A stretch of 64,000 bases of DNA from Corynebacterium occultum (GTDB lineage Bacteria > Actinomycetota > Actinomycetes > Mycobacteriales > Mycobacteriaceae), in NCBI RefSeq assembly GCF_009734425.1, contig NZ_CP046455.1:2790001-2854000 (forward strand), in the 5' to 3' direction. A program made the position numbers and the translations under genes. The notes beneath the pieces are model-generated. The model saw nothing but the letters and a program-made list of their open reading frames with translations, had not been told where the DNA came from and searched no databases. Below are positions 1 through 8,235 of the stretch, piece by piece (the first letter of the stretch is position 1; the number at the start of each line of letters is the position of its first letter).

Positions 1-163
1 GTTCATCCCGCCCGCCGAAGTGATAGGTCACGGCCGAATGATTGGACGCCCCGGCATGTTCGGTGATCTTTCGGTTGGACACCGCATCGATCCCGTGCCG
101 GGCGTAGAGCTCCTCGGCGGAATCCAGCAATGCCCGCTGCGCCCGCTCGCTGCGCTGTCCCAT
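1..163 (-). CDS. TetR-family transcriptional regulator, N-terminal part (runs off the window)
   Basis: Only the first 54 codons are in the window, starting at ATG 163 and read leftwards off the edge. The translation has a TetR-type DNA-binding helix-turn-helix: RALLDSAEELYARHG, then DAVSNRKITEHAG and the recognition segment SNHSAVTYHFGGRDE. The ligand-binding domain is outside the window. It is divergent from the membrane protein starting at 360, an arrangement typical of a local repressor and its target, so control of that gene is inferred. The 196-base gap would hold both promoters and the operator; I could not pick out one clear palindrome. Confidence 0.85.
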   Translation of the reverse strand, partial: MGQRSERAQRALLDSAEELYARHGIDAVSNRKITEHAGASNHSAVTYHFGGRDE

Positions 164-359
164 CAGTGGCCCTCCCTCTTTCTGACTCGAACGGTACCGG
201 AGCCCAACACTGACATATGTTTCCCAGCACATTCCTTGCTCAATTTACGCCAAGTGTCTTAAACTCGGAAAATTGGTTCCCCAACCAGCCCGCCAGGGCG
301 CCTCAGATCCCTGAGAGCGTTCCCCCGGCCAGATCCATCCCACTCACAGGAGCACCTTC

Positions 360-2558
360 TTGAGCAGCACCACCTATCCGCCGGAGCACTCCGACCCCGA
401 AGCCCCAAGTGTAGAAACAGCAGCCGCGGCAGCCGCCAAACGTGAGAAGGCGGAGAAGATCGGCCGTTATGTGGCGATGTTCCTCATGCCGGTGCTCATG
501 GTCGGCATGATGATCACCGGCTACCTGGGCGCCATGCACTCCCCCAGCCCCAATGACATGCCCATCGCCGTCACCGGCAACACCACCGTCACCCAGGCCT
601 TCACCCAGAACCTCGTGGCGAACAACCCCGGCGCGGTGGACGTGGAGGTGGCTGCCGATGAGCAGACCGCCCGGAACATGGTCTTCGACCGTGAGGTCAC
701 CGCCGCGGTATCCCTCAGTGGTTCCACCGCCACCCTGTACACCGCCAGCGGAGCCGGCGCCCAACTCGGCTCCACCGTCACCGGCCTGGTGGCCCCGGAG
801 GTGCTCGCCCTCGACCTGGAACTAACCACCGAGGATCTGGCCCCGCTGCCGGAACAGGATATCTCCGGCCTGGCCGCAATGTTTCTGACCACCGCACTGG
901 TCATGGCAGGTTATCTGCCCTTCAGCGTGCTGATCTCCAACTCCCCGGAACTACTGCGCTTTCGCCGTGCTCTGCCGCTGCTGGCGGGTTGGTCCGCACT
1001 GATCGCGGCACTTGCCTGGCTGGTCACCGGCCCGATGCTGGGTGTGGTCGGCAGTGAACACACCACCGCGGTACTCGGAATCTCCTGGCTGGGGGTCTTC
1101 GCCATCGGCAGCGTACAGCTCTTCTTCACCCGTCTCTTCGGCCCCATGGCAGTCCTGGTGGGCATGCTCTTCCTCATGGTGTTGGGAATGCCGGCCTCCA
1201 ACATGAGCTTCCCGATCTCGACGATGCCCTCCTTCTACACCCAGCTGCACGCCTTCCTGCCCATGCCGGCCATTGGTGAGGCATTGCGCTCCGAGCTCTA
1301 CTTCGGTGGGGCGGGAGCAGGCAGGCACCTGCTGGTGCTGGTCTTCGGCGCGATCGCCGGCCTGGGTGCCACCCTGCTTTATGATGTCCTCAAAAAGCGC
1401 AAGCACCCGGCACCTAAGCCCATGGTGATCAACATGCCTTCGCTGCACGGCGGCAAGCGCCCCAAGTCACGCTTCTGGCGCTACGCATCCCTGTTCGTCT
1501 TCCCTTTCGTCATGGTCTCCATGATGCTGACGGTCATGCTCGGCGCCATGCATGAGCCCAGCCCGAAGGACATGCCGGTGGCCGTGGTGGGCACCACCAC
1601 CGAGCAGGCGGAACAGACCATCGCCGGCCTGGAACAGAACATGACAGGACTTTTCGATCTGCGTGCCCTGAACAACGAGACGGAAGCCCGGGAGCAGGTG
1701 GCCGAAAGAGAGATCGTCGGTGCCCTGATCCTGCCGAGCGCCGAGAACCCCACCGCCACCCTGCTGAGCAACCAGGCTGGCAGTTCCAGCGCCCAGATGG
1801 TCATCTCCCAGGTGTTCACCCAGGTCATGGGCGCGCAGCAGATTGAACTCAGCATTGAGGACATCGCCCCGCTGCCGGACTCGGACAGCAACGGCACCTC
1901 CACCATGTACATCGCCATGGGCTGGATGCTCTCTGGATTCATGATCATCATCGTCGGCGCCAACGCGGCACCTTCCAGCCGACCGCTGCGCAAACTGCTG
2001 CCCATCGCCGCCATCTACGCGCCCTTCATGTCCGCCTTCGTCTGGCTGATCGCCGACCCGATCACCGGCGCCATCGACGGCCACTTCTGGGCCCTGCTGG
2101 GCACCGGTGCCGTGGCGATCTTCTGCGTGGCCATGTTCGCAGCGGTCTTTGAACGGCTCATCGGCATGCTCTCGGTGATCCCGGTGATCGGTGTCCTGAT
2201 GTTCCTGGGTGTGCCCGCCTCCAATGGTGCGCTCTCGATCTACATGGAACCCGAACTCTTCCGGCTCCTCCACAACTACCTCCCCATGCCCGCCGCGGTC
2301 GAGACGATCCGCTCCATCCTCTACTTCAACGGGGATGTGGTGGGCGCCCACCTGAGCACCTTCGCCATCTGGGGTGTGGTCTCCCTGGCCCTGGTCTTCA
2401 TCATCGACCGCATCAAACCGGTGAGCACCTCCACCGACCTCATCGCCTACCTCCCGGCGGAGGGCACCGAGAAATACGGCGAGGATGCCAAAGCCGAGCT
2501 CGCCGCCCACATGGAAGCGACGAAGAAAACCACGGAAACCGAACTCGTCAACGCCTGA
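360..2558 (+). CDS. Internally duplicated ABC-2/YhgE-like membrane protein
   Basis: A 732-residue polytopic protein made of two homologous halves of about 360 residues. Each half starts with a membrane segment followed by LGAMHSPSPNDMPIAV (residues ~60-75) or LGAMHEPSPKDMPVAV (second half), then an extracytoplasmic region of about 100 residues, then five or so membrane segments ending near ALRSELYFGG or TIRSILYFNG. This topology resembles YhgE/Pip and ABC-2 permease-like proteins. No ATPase is encoded beside it, so a transport role is only a guess. The start is TTG 360 with CAGGAG about 8 bases upstream. It is divergent from a TetR regulator and ends at a terminator hairpin. Confidence 0.7.
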   Translation: MSSTTYPPEHSDPEAPSVETAAAAAAKREKAEKIGRYVAMFLMPVLMVGMMITGYLGAMHSPSPNDMPIAVTGNTTVTQAFTQNLVANNPGAVDVEVAADEQTARNMVFDREVTAAVSLSGSTATLYTASGAGAQLGSTVTGLVAPEVLALDLELTTEDLAPLPEQDISGLAAMFLTTALVMAGYLPFSVLISNSPELLRFRRALPLLAGWSALIAALAWLVTGPMLGVVGSEHTTAVLGISWLGVFAIGSVQLFFTRLFGPMAVLVGMLFLMVLGMPASNMSFPISTMPSFYTQLHAFLPMPAIGEALRSELYFGGAGAGRHLLVLVFGAIAGLGATLLYDVLKKRKHPAPKPMVINMPSLHGGKRPKSRFWRYASLFVFPFVMVSMMLTVMLGAMHEPSPKDMPVAVVGTTTEQAEQTIAGLEQNMTGLFDLRALNNETEAREQVAEREIVGALILPSAENPTATLLSNQAGSSSAQMVISQVFTQVMGAQQIELSIEDIAPLPDSDSNGTSTMYIAMGWMLSGFMIIIVGANAAPSSRPLRKLLPIAAIYAPFMSAFVWLIADPITGAIDGHFWALLGTGAVAIFCVAMFAAVFERLIGMLSVIPVIGVLMFLGVPASNGALSIYMEPELFRLLHNYLPMPAAVETIRSILYFNGDVVGAHLSTFAIWGVVSLALVFIIDRIKPVSTSTDLIAYLPAEGTEKYGEDAKAELAAHMEATKKTTETELVNA

Positions 2559-2597
2559 TCCCTTCCCCACAGCGGCGCTTATCGACACCGCACACAC

Positions 2598-2636
2598 AAC
2601 CACCGCATCCCCCGGCCCGGGAATGCGGTGGTTTTT
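2598..2636 (+). terminator. Rho-independent terminator
   Basis: An 11-base perfect stem (AACCACCGCAT, 2598-2608, with its complement 2623-2633) around a GC-rich loop, followed by a T run. It lies 40 bases after the membrane protein stop. Confidence 0.85.
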
Positions 2637-2939
2637 GTCATTTGGGCGCTTATCCACAGTCGCGACCTGGGGGTTCGCGGTAAGGAAAGGACAAGCCCAC
2701 CCTGCGCACCCCCTGCGAGGTTCCTCCGACGAACCGGTCATCCCCGAGCTATCAACCCAACGTGGGAGTGCCGGGGGCGAGAAGAAATTTCCCCCTTCAG
2801 CTTCCCAAGATTCATGCTTCCTGGTTGGTGCCAGTTCCCCAGAAAGCGGGACCTGCCCCGGGCCTGTCCGCACCTTCCCATGACACGGATTGCTCACCCC
2901 ATCTACCGATGTGAAACCAAAAGTGGCAAAGTGTTCCTG

Positions 2940-4310
2940 GTGAGTACAGACACCCAGCAGGTAACCATCCATCACCCGGTCAGCGAGTCGGCCCCGGGTG
3001 CAGCCGCCGCAGCCGCCGCCGCGGACGATCTCAAGACCACCAGCGCCGGATCCGCCACCGTCGAAAAGCCCCGGAAGCAGACCCCCCGTCGCGCCCCACG
3101 TGTCTTCGACCAGTCCGAGAAGATGAAGAACGTCCTCTACGAGATCCGTGGCCCGGTGGCCGCGGAAGCTGAGCGCCTGGAGCTGGACGGCCACAACATC
3201 CTGAAGCTGAACACCGGCAACCCCGCCATCTTCGGTTTCGATGCCCCTGATGTGATCATGCGTGACATGATCGCCGCCCTGCCGACCTCCCAGGGTTACT
3301 CCACCTCCAAGGGCATCATCCCGGCCCGGCGCGCCATCGTCACCCGCTATGAGCTGGAGGATTTCCCGGAGTTCGACGTCGAGGATGTCTTCCTGGGCAA
3401 TGGTGTCTCAGAGCTGATCACCATGACCACCCAGGCGTTGCTCAATGACGGGGATGAGGTGCTCATCCCCGCCCCGGACTATCCGTTGTGGACCGCCGCC
3501 ACCTCCCTGGCCGGCGGTAAGCCGGTGCACTACCTCTGTGATGAGGAGGATGAGTGGAACCCCTCCATCGAGGACATCGAGGCCAAGATCACCCCGAAGA
3601 CCAAGGCCATCGTGGTGATCAACCCGAATAACCCCACCGGTGCGGTTTACCCGCGGGCGGTGTTGCAGAAGATCGTGGACATCGCCCGGGAGCATCAGCT
3701 GCTGATCCTGGCCGATGAGATCTATGACCGTATTCTCTACGATGGTGCCAAGCACATCTCCATCGCGGATCTGGCCCCGGATCTGCTGACCATCACCTTC
3801 AACGGCCTGTCCAAGGCCTACCGGGTGGCCGGTTACCGTGCTGGCTGGATGATCCTGACCGGCCCGAAGCAGCACGCCCGGGGTTTCATCGAGGGTCTGG
3901 AACTGCTTGCAGGTACCCGCCTGTGCCCCAATGTGCCGGCGCAGCATGCCATCCAGGTGGCGTTGGGTGGCCGGCAGTCCATCTATGCGCTGACTGCTGA
4001 GCAGGGACGTCTGCACAAGCAGCGTGACGTGGCCGTGGAGAAGCTCAATGAGATCCCCGGTGTCAGCGTGGTCAAGCCCAAGGGTGCGCTCTATGCCTTC
4101 CCGAAGTTGGATCCGAATGTCTACGAGATCCATGATGATTCCCAGCTGATGCTGGATATCCTCCGTTCCGAGAAGATCCTCATGGTGCAGGGCACCGGTT
4201 TCAACTGGCCGGAGCACGATCACTTCCGGGTGGTCACCCTCCCCTGGGCCTCCCAGCTGGAGAACGCCATCGAGCGGCTCGGCAACTTCCTGGTCAGCTA
4301 CAAGCAGTAG
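2940..4310 (+). CDS. alaT: Alanine aminotransferase AlaT (class I/II PLP enzyme)
   Basis: A PLP-dependent aminotransferase of fold type I, closest to the actinobacterial/enterobacterial AlaT group that makes L-alanine from pyruvate with glutamate as amino donor. Landmarks include LKLNTGNPAIFGFD, YSTSKGI, the N-P-N-N-P-T-G motif, the cofactor Asp in LADEIYD, the PLP lysine in NGLSKAYRVAGYRAGWM, and the Arg near HFRVVTLP. I chose GTG 2940 (456 residues). The frame is open upstream to 2628, but that would run through the preceding terminator and give a peptide unlike the family. Even from 2940 there is a low-complexity Ala-rich tail of about 50 residues before the conserved part, so the true start could be slightly later. 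A terminator follows. Confidence 0.9.
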   Translation: MSTDTQQVTIHHPVSESAPGAAAAAAAADDLKTTSAGSATVEKPRKQTPRRAPRVFDQSEKMKNVLYEIRGPVAAEAERLELDGHNILKLNTGNPAIFGFDAPDVIMRDMIAALPTSQGYSTSKGIIPARRAIVTRYELEDFPEFDVEDVFLGNGVSELITMTTQALLNDGDEVLIPAPDYPLWTAATSLAGGKPVHYLCDEEDEWNPSIEDIEAKITPKTKAIVVINPNNPTGAVYPRAVLQKIVDIAREHQLLILADEIYDRILYDGAKHISIADLAPDLLTITFNGLSKAYRVAGYRAGWMILTGPKQHARGFIEGLELLAGTRLCPNVPAQHAIQVALGGRQSIYALTAEQGRLHKQRDVAVEKLNEIPGVSVVKPKGALYAFPKLDPNVYEIHDDSQLMLDILRSEKILMVQGTGFNWPEHDHFRVVTLPWASQLENAIERLGNFLVSYKQ

Positions 4311-4323
4311 TCCGGCCACGCAG

Positions 4324-4358
4324 AAAACCCTCAGGTCAGCTGACCTGAGGGTTTTCGC
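4324..4358 (+). terminator. Rho-independent terminator after alaT
   Basis: An almost perfect palindrome, AAAACCCTCAGGTCAG followed by its complement, ending in TTTT. It may work on both strands. Confidence 0.85.
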
Positions 4359-4591
4359 TTATCGACGCCCCCGCTTGGGTCCGGGTGGGCGGGGCGCACC
4401 TGCTACGGCGGCAGCGCGATGACCACCGTGTGACAGCAAAAAGCGTGCCCCAGGCGGAGATTTCACCTCTCCTCTACCGCAGGTTCTCCTGTTGGTTGTT
4501 CTCAGTGCGTAGGTTCGACTTCGCTAGATACGACACGCCTATCACTTAAAAACGACCACCTATCACTGGTGGAATGCATTGAGGAGAACTC

Positions 4592-5662
4592 ATGAAACAC
4601 CGCACCATCGCCGCTGCCATTACCGTTGTGCCGCTGGCACTGTCTCTCGGAGCCTGGACCATGCCCTCCCAGCTGTCCTCCTCCAGCTCTTCGTTGTCCT
4701 CCTCATCCGAGGACACCACCCCTGTCGTCGATGCTGCAGCGAACCTGCCCCAAACCTTTGACCTGCAGTCCCATCGGGGTGGCCGCGGGGAGTGGACCGA
4801 GGAATCCGCCCGGGCCTTCGAGGAGTCGATCGCCCTGGGCGCGACCACCTTGGAGTTCGATATCGTCCTGTCCGAGGACAATGTCCCCGTCGTCTGGCAC
4901 GATCCCTCCATCCAGGCAGATAAGTGCTCCGATACCGCGCCCGCCACCGCCGATGACCCGGAATTCCCCTATGTCGGCAACCTGGTCCACGAGCTTTCCT
5001 GGGCTCAGTTGCAGACCCTGAACTGCGATAAGGTGCTGCCCGGTTACCCGGATGCCGAAGCAGTCGAAGGCAATAAGCTCATCCAGCTCAGCGAGGTCTT
5101 CGACATCGCGGAGGGCACCGATGTCCACTTCAACATTGAGACCAAGATCGAAGGCGAGAACCGTGCCGACTCCGCCACCCCGGAGGAGTTCGTCGACGCC
5201 ATCGTGCCCGTCGTGCAGGAGTACGGCGTGGAAAAGCGCACCATGATCCAGTCCTTCGACTGGCGTACCCTGCCGCTGGTGCGCGAACAGGAGCCGGAAA
5301 TTCCGCTGGCAATTCTCTGGGATGACTCCACCTGGAAGTCCGGTTCAATGTGGACCGGTGAGGTCGACTATGACGCTGTCAACGGTGATATCTTCGCGGC
5401 CGTCGATCAGCTGGATATCGAGGTCCTCTCCCCCGGTTACGCCCAGCCCTATGGCGCCTCCGCCGGGGATGCTGACTACAACCCCGTAGCCACCCCGGAG
5501 TTCGTGGCCACCGCACACGAGCGGGGCCTTACCGTGGCACCGTGGACGATCAATGATGCCGCCACCATGCACGAGCAGATTGAGGCCGGTGTCGACGGCA
5601 TCATCACCGACTACCCCTCCACCCTGGCAGCTGTCCTGGATGAGATGGGCATCGAGTACTAA
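4592..5662 (+). CDS. Secreted glycerophosphodiester phosphodiesterase
   Basis: Hydrolyses glycerophosphodiesters to glycerol-3-phosphate and an alcohol, here outside the membrane. The 356-residue protein starts at ATG 4592 with GAGGAGAA upstream. It has a Sec signal peptide (MKHRTIAAAITVVPLAL) and a Ser-rich linker. The GDPD TIM-barrel signature follows: catalytic His in QSHRGGRG, metal ligands E-F-D in LEFDIVLSEDNVPVVWHD, the FNIETKIEG strand, SFDWRTLP, and the closing strands APWTIND and GVDGIITDYP. It resembles the secreted GlpQ enzymes of corynebacteria. In C. glutamicum glpQ1 is induced by phosphate starvation; I see no convincing PHO box here. A terminator follows. Confidence 0.88.
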   Translation: MKHRTIAAAITVVPLALSLGAWTMPSQLSSSSSSLSSSSEDTTPVVDAAANLPQTFDLQSHRGGRGEWTEESARAFEESIALGATTLEFDIVLSEDNVPVVWHDPSIQADKCSDTAPATADDPEFPYVGNLVHELSWAQLQTLNCDKVLPGYPDAEAVEGNKLIQLSEVFDIAEGTDVHFNIETKIEGENRADSATPEEFVDAIVPVVQEYGVEKRTMIQSFDWRTLPLVREQEPEIPLAILWDDSTWKSGSMWTGEVDYDAVNGDIFAAVDQLDIEVLSPGYAQPYGASAGDADYNPVATPEFVATAHERGLTVAPWTINDAATMHEQIEAGVDGIITDYPSTLAAVLDEMGIEY

Positions 5663-5724
5663 CTCACCGCAGTTCCAACCGTGCCGAGTTGGCACGCTCA
5701 GCTGGTTAAAGCCCGCTAATGCAC

Positions 5725-5762
5725 GAAGCCTCAGGTCACCTTGCGACCTGAGGCTTCTTGCT
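5725..5762 (+). terminator. Rho-independent terminator
   Basis: A 13-base perfect stem (GAAGCCTCAGGTC, 5725-5737, and complement 5745-5757) with a 7-base loop, lying between convergent genes. Confidence 0.85.
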
Positions 5763-5798
5763 TATCGACGCCCGCGGGAGGCCATCAGGTCCGCTCGA

Positions 5799-6431
5799 TT
5801 AATCGATGCGGTACTCACGCCCGCCAACAACATAAGCACGAGTGAACTGCGGCTCACCGTTCTTCCACACGAGACCACCAAGGGTGAAGTCAACCCATCG
5901 ATAGGTGGCACCACCGGTGGCACAGCTCGGATCGCACGTGAGTTCACGAAGCAGAGCTCGACCTGAAGCTCCGTCAATGCTCCAGGAGTTCCAGGTGATG
6001 TCGTTGAGCGCTGAATGTCCATCACCGCAGTAGAGCAAGATATACGTAGGACGTACTTCCTTCTCCCCGAAGCCACAATTATTTAACACCGGGGTCGGCT
6101 GTACCACCGGAGCAGGGGCCGGAGCCTGCGGTGCGGGTGCCGGCCCCGGAATGATGCCCGGCAGCGGGTTCGGGATCAGGCCCTGCTGCACTGCCCAGGC
6201 CCCGCCTGCCGCGGCTGCCCCCAGCACGCCGGCGACCATGATCCCACCGACCAGAAGATCACTGTCAGCAGAAGAGCCACTGCTCAAAGAACTGCCCTGC
6301 CCCTCTTCGTGGGCCAGGTCAGCTGGAGCCTCTGCCATCGGAGGCTCGGGAAGGTCCTGCGCCGCAGCGGGGGTCACCAGCGCACTGATCCCGATGATGC
6401 CAGCACAGGCTCCGGCTAAAAATTTACGCAC
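5799..6431 (-). CDS. Secreted protein of unknown function
   Basis: A 210-residue protein. I use GTG 6431 because GGGAG lies just upstream and the following residues form a normal signal peptide ending ALVTPAAAQ; the frame is open further upstream but reads as non-coding. The mature part has an acidic stretch, a Ser/Gly run, a hydrophobic segment (LLVGGIMVAGVLGAAAAGG), a Pro/Ala linker, and a C-terminal domain of about 90 residues with four cysteines (NNCGFG, LLYCGDG, LTCDPSC), suggesting two disulphides. I do not recognise a family. A decayed paralogue lies at 9817-10091 in the same orientation, so two copies flank the SipW locus. Confidence 0.7.
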   Translation of the reverse strand: MRKFLAGACAGIIGISALVTPAAAQDLPEPPMAEAPADLAHEEGQGSSLSSGSSADSDLLVGGIMVAGVLGAAAAGGAWAVQQGLIPNPLPGIIPGPAPAPQAPAPAPVVQPTPVLNNCGFGEKEVRPTYILLYCGDGHSALNDITWNSWSIDGASGRALLRELTCDPSCATGGATYRWVDFTLGGLVWKNGEPQFTRAYVVGGREYRID

Positions 6432-6833
6432 AGCAGTCTCCCAAGAGTTGTCCAGGTAAGTGTCGGGAGGAATCTTATCCCCAAGGGGAGAGCACAACCT
6501 TCTTTCTCGCCCCTAGGTTCGAAACCCGGCCAAAGAGACTTTGACCTACCCGTCACCCGAACGATTTACACCATCTTGGATGGGTCTTAATGCGCACGCG
6601 CACCAAGCGATCAGGCAGATCATCGCCGTACCCAACAAGACTTTCTCACAGCGTGAACTTATTTACTTCATCAAGCAAAGAATGTTCCCTACCCCCCATG
6701 GGGGGAAATGCTACCAATAGGCGAGGTTCAGGACCCTGGGCCAGAAATGTAATAAAGCCAGCTAGGAACGACTTTATGCTTTATATTGTCAGGAAACATT
6801 TCTATTAAAACATGATTTTCCCGCATTATTTAC

Positions 6834-6863
6834 TTGCGACTTTGTGGCCTTGTCACATATATT
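6834..6863 (+). promoter_or_regulatory. Candidate sigma-A promoter for the SipW locus
   Basis: TTGCGA (6834-6839), an 18-base spacer and TATATT (6858-6863), in an AT-rich stretch upstream of the first exported-protein gene. Consensus match only. Confidence 0.35.
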
Positions 6864-6881
6864 TTTCCTCAGAGAGCACGA

Positions 6882-6899
6882 GTTAACCTGAAGTTAACC
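6882..6899 (+). promoter_or_regulatory. Direct repeat GTTAACC-N4-GTTAACC, possible response-regulator site
   Basis: Two identical heptamers (6882-6888 and 6893-6899) with an 11-base period. This is the spacing used by OmpR/PhoB-class regulators such as the Streptomyces PHO box and MtrA sites. It lies about 20 bases downstream of the candidate -10 element, a position that would suit repression. Confidence 0.4.
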
Positions 6900-7044
6900 T
6901 TCTGCGTTTCTGCTGGCGTGACCTGATACCCGGATTTTGTCCCAGGAAGGATCGCGCCAGCCCCTCATCCCTTTTCACCTTTCTTCAGCGCGCCCAAATT
7001 TGCAGACGCGGTGAATTGAAGGGTTCATCTTCAAAGGAAAAATA

Positions 7045-7638
7045 ATGAACAAGCTCGCCAAGGGTTCCCTCGCTGCTGCTGCCGGTACGATCTTGCTGCT
7101 CGGCGGCGCCGGCACCTTCATGTCCTGGAATGCCGATGCCACCATCACCGGCGGTGCCGTGGCCGCCGGCCACCTCCGCCTGCTGCCGTCCGAGGGTCCC
7201 GCCACCTGGGAAGTCAATGAGCAGAAGGTGGAGGATATCTCTGCATTCCGCATCGTGCCGGGTGATGTCGTGGAGTACACCACCCTGGTCAAGCTGGAAG
7301 CTGAAGGTGACAACCTGACGGCTTCTCTGGAACTGACCGACGCTGCCATCACGGCCACCCCAGGTGACTGGGCGAGCGAGGCTCTCTCCGCACATCTGGA
7401 GAAAGAGGCCATGCTAGAGCTGACCCCGGAAAGTAACCGAATCACCTCGAATGCTGACGGCACCTATGCCATCAATGCTGGCAGCGGCACCATTGTCGAG
7501 GATGTCCTCGTCTCAGTGAGACTGGAATTCCCCTTCGCCGCCGGTACCGCAACGGATGAGGATGCCATGAACGGCTCCGTGGACATCAGCGACATGAGTG
7601 TCAAGCTCACTCAGACCAACACCAACAATCCGCAGTAG
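7045..7638 (+). CDS. Alternate-signal exported protein (SipW substrate) 1
   Basis: A 197-residue exported protein starting at ATG 7045 with AAAGGA upstream. The N-terminus (MNKLAKGSLAAAAGTILLLG, then GGAGTFMSWNADATI) has the features of the alternate-type signal proteins that occur beside SipW-like signal peptidases: a short hydrophobic segment, then a Gly-rich region, T-x-x-x-W and a run into ITGGAVAAGHLRL. The body is predicted beta-rich, like TasA/CalY-class substrates. It is the first gene of a four-gene run (7045-9810) that ends with the cognate peptidase. Those families build surface fibres or matrix in other Gram-positives; a similar role here is inference. Confidence 0.75.
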   Translation: MNKLAKGSLAAAAGTILLLGGAGTFMSWNADATITGGAVAAGHLRLLPSEGPATWEVNEQKVEDISAFRIVPGDVVEYTTLVKLEAEGDNLTASLELTDAAITATPGDWASEALSAHLEKEAMLELTPESNRITSNADGTYAINAGSGTIVEDVLVSVRLEFPFAAGTATDEDAMNGSVDISDMSVKLTQTNTNNPQ

Positions 7639-7665
7639 AAAATCACAGTAAAGGGATCCCCACAC

Positions 7666-8235
7666 ATGACATCGTGGTCATCACGTCTCCTGATGACTGC
7701 CGCCGGATTGGCCGGGGTGGTTCTCCTCACTGTCAGTGCCGCCGGCGGCACCCACGCGATGTGGAGCTCCGATGTGGTGATCCCCGGGGCGGTGCTCACC
7801 GCGGGCAACGCAGATATGGATATCCAGTCTCCAGAAGCTCTCGCTCCCACCCCGCTGTTTCCCGGACAGACAACATCCGTTCCGTTTAGCGTGCACAACA
7901 CCGGCACCGTGGCTCTCGGATTGGCGGTGGATACCCTGACCTGGAACACTGCTGCGACCGAGGTAGAGGCACAACCCTCCTCCGCGCAAGAGGAATTCGC
8001 TCAAGCATTGATCTTCAACCTCTGGCCAGACTCCGGCAGCGGATGCGAGGTACCGGCCCCCGGATCTTCCTGGCAGGGCACAGCACCTTTCAGCAGCGGT
8101 GACCTGGGAATCACCGTAGCTCCGGATGCCATCCAAAAGATGTGCCTGGCCACCACCTTGTCTCTCACTGCCCCGAATTCCGCCCAGGGTGCCAGCCTCG
8201 ATTTTCAGCTCACCCTCGAAGGGATCCAGCAGTGA
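7666..8235 (+). CDS. Alternate-signal exported protein (SipW substrate) 2
   Basis: A 189-residue protein 27 bases after the previous gene, with AAAGGGAT before ATG 7666. The signal region (LLMTAAGLAGVVLLTVSAAG) leads into GTHAMWSSDVVIPGAVLTAG, again the aromatic-centred junction typical of SipW cognate proteins. The rest is a predicted beta-sandwich containing PFSVHNTGTVALGL, a pattern common in TasA-like proteins, with two cysteines (GCEVP, KMCLA) that could pair. It overlaps the next start codon by four bases (GTGA), so translation is probably coupled. Confidence 0.75.
   Translation: MTSWSSRLLMTAAGLAGVVLLTVSAAGGTHAMWSSDVVIPGAVLTAGNADMDIQSPEALAPTPLFPGQTTSVPFSVHNTGTVALGLAVDTLTWNTAATEVEAQPSSAQEEFAQALIFNLWPDSGSGCEVPAPGSSWQGTAPFSSGDLGITVAPDAIQKMCLATTLSLTAPNSAQGASLDFQLTLEGIQQ

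Larger units (their letters stand above)
6432..7044. other. 613-base gap with low-GC part; promoter region of the SipW locus
   Basis: No convincing gene. The 6590-6808 frame has no ribosome binding site and no protein-like composition. From about 6750 the sequence becomes AT-rich and contains the promoter candidate and the paired GTTAACC boxes listed separately. The leader to the first SipW-locus gene would be about 170 bases. Confidence 0.6.

Noticed and set aside
2628..2939. Upstream extension of alaT to GTG 2628
   Set aside because: The start lies within the terminator hairpin of the preceding gene and the extra residues look like translated non-coding DNA.
1467..3194. 575-codon open frame on the minus strand opposite the duplicated membrane protein and alaT
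   Set aside because: It is the mirror of two well-supported genes, crosses a terminator, and has the His/Asp/Gly-rich composition of an antisense frame in high-GC DNA.
6590..6808. 72-codon plus-strand frame before the SipW locus
   Set aside because: No ribosome binding site, atypical composition, and it lies in the presumed promoter region.
6882..6899. Reading the GTTAACC pair as a terminator or a simple palindromic operator
   Set aside because: Although each unit contains the palindrome GTTAAC, the dominant feature is the direct repeat with 11-base period, and no stem with T run is formed.
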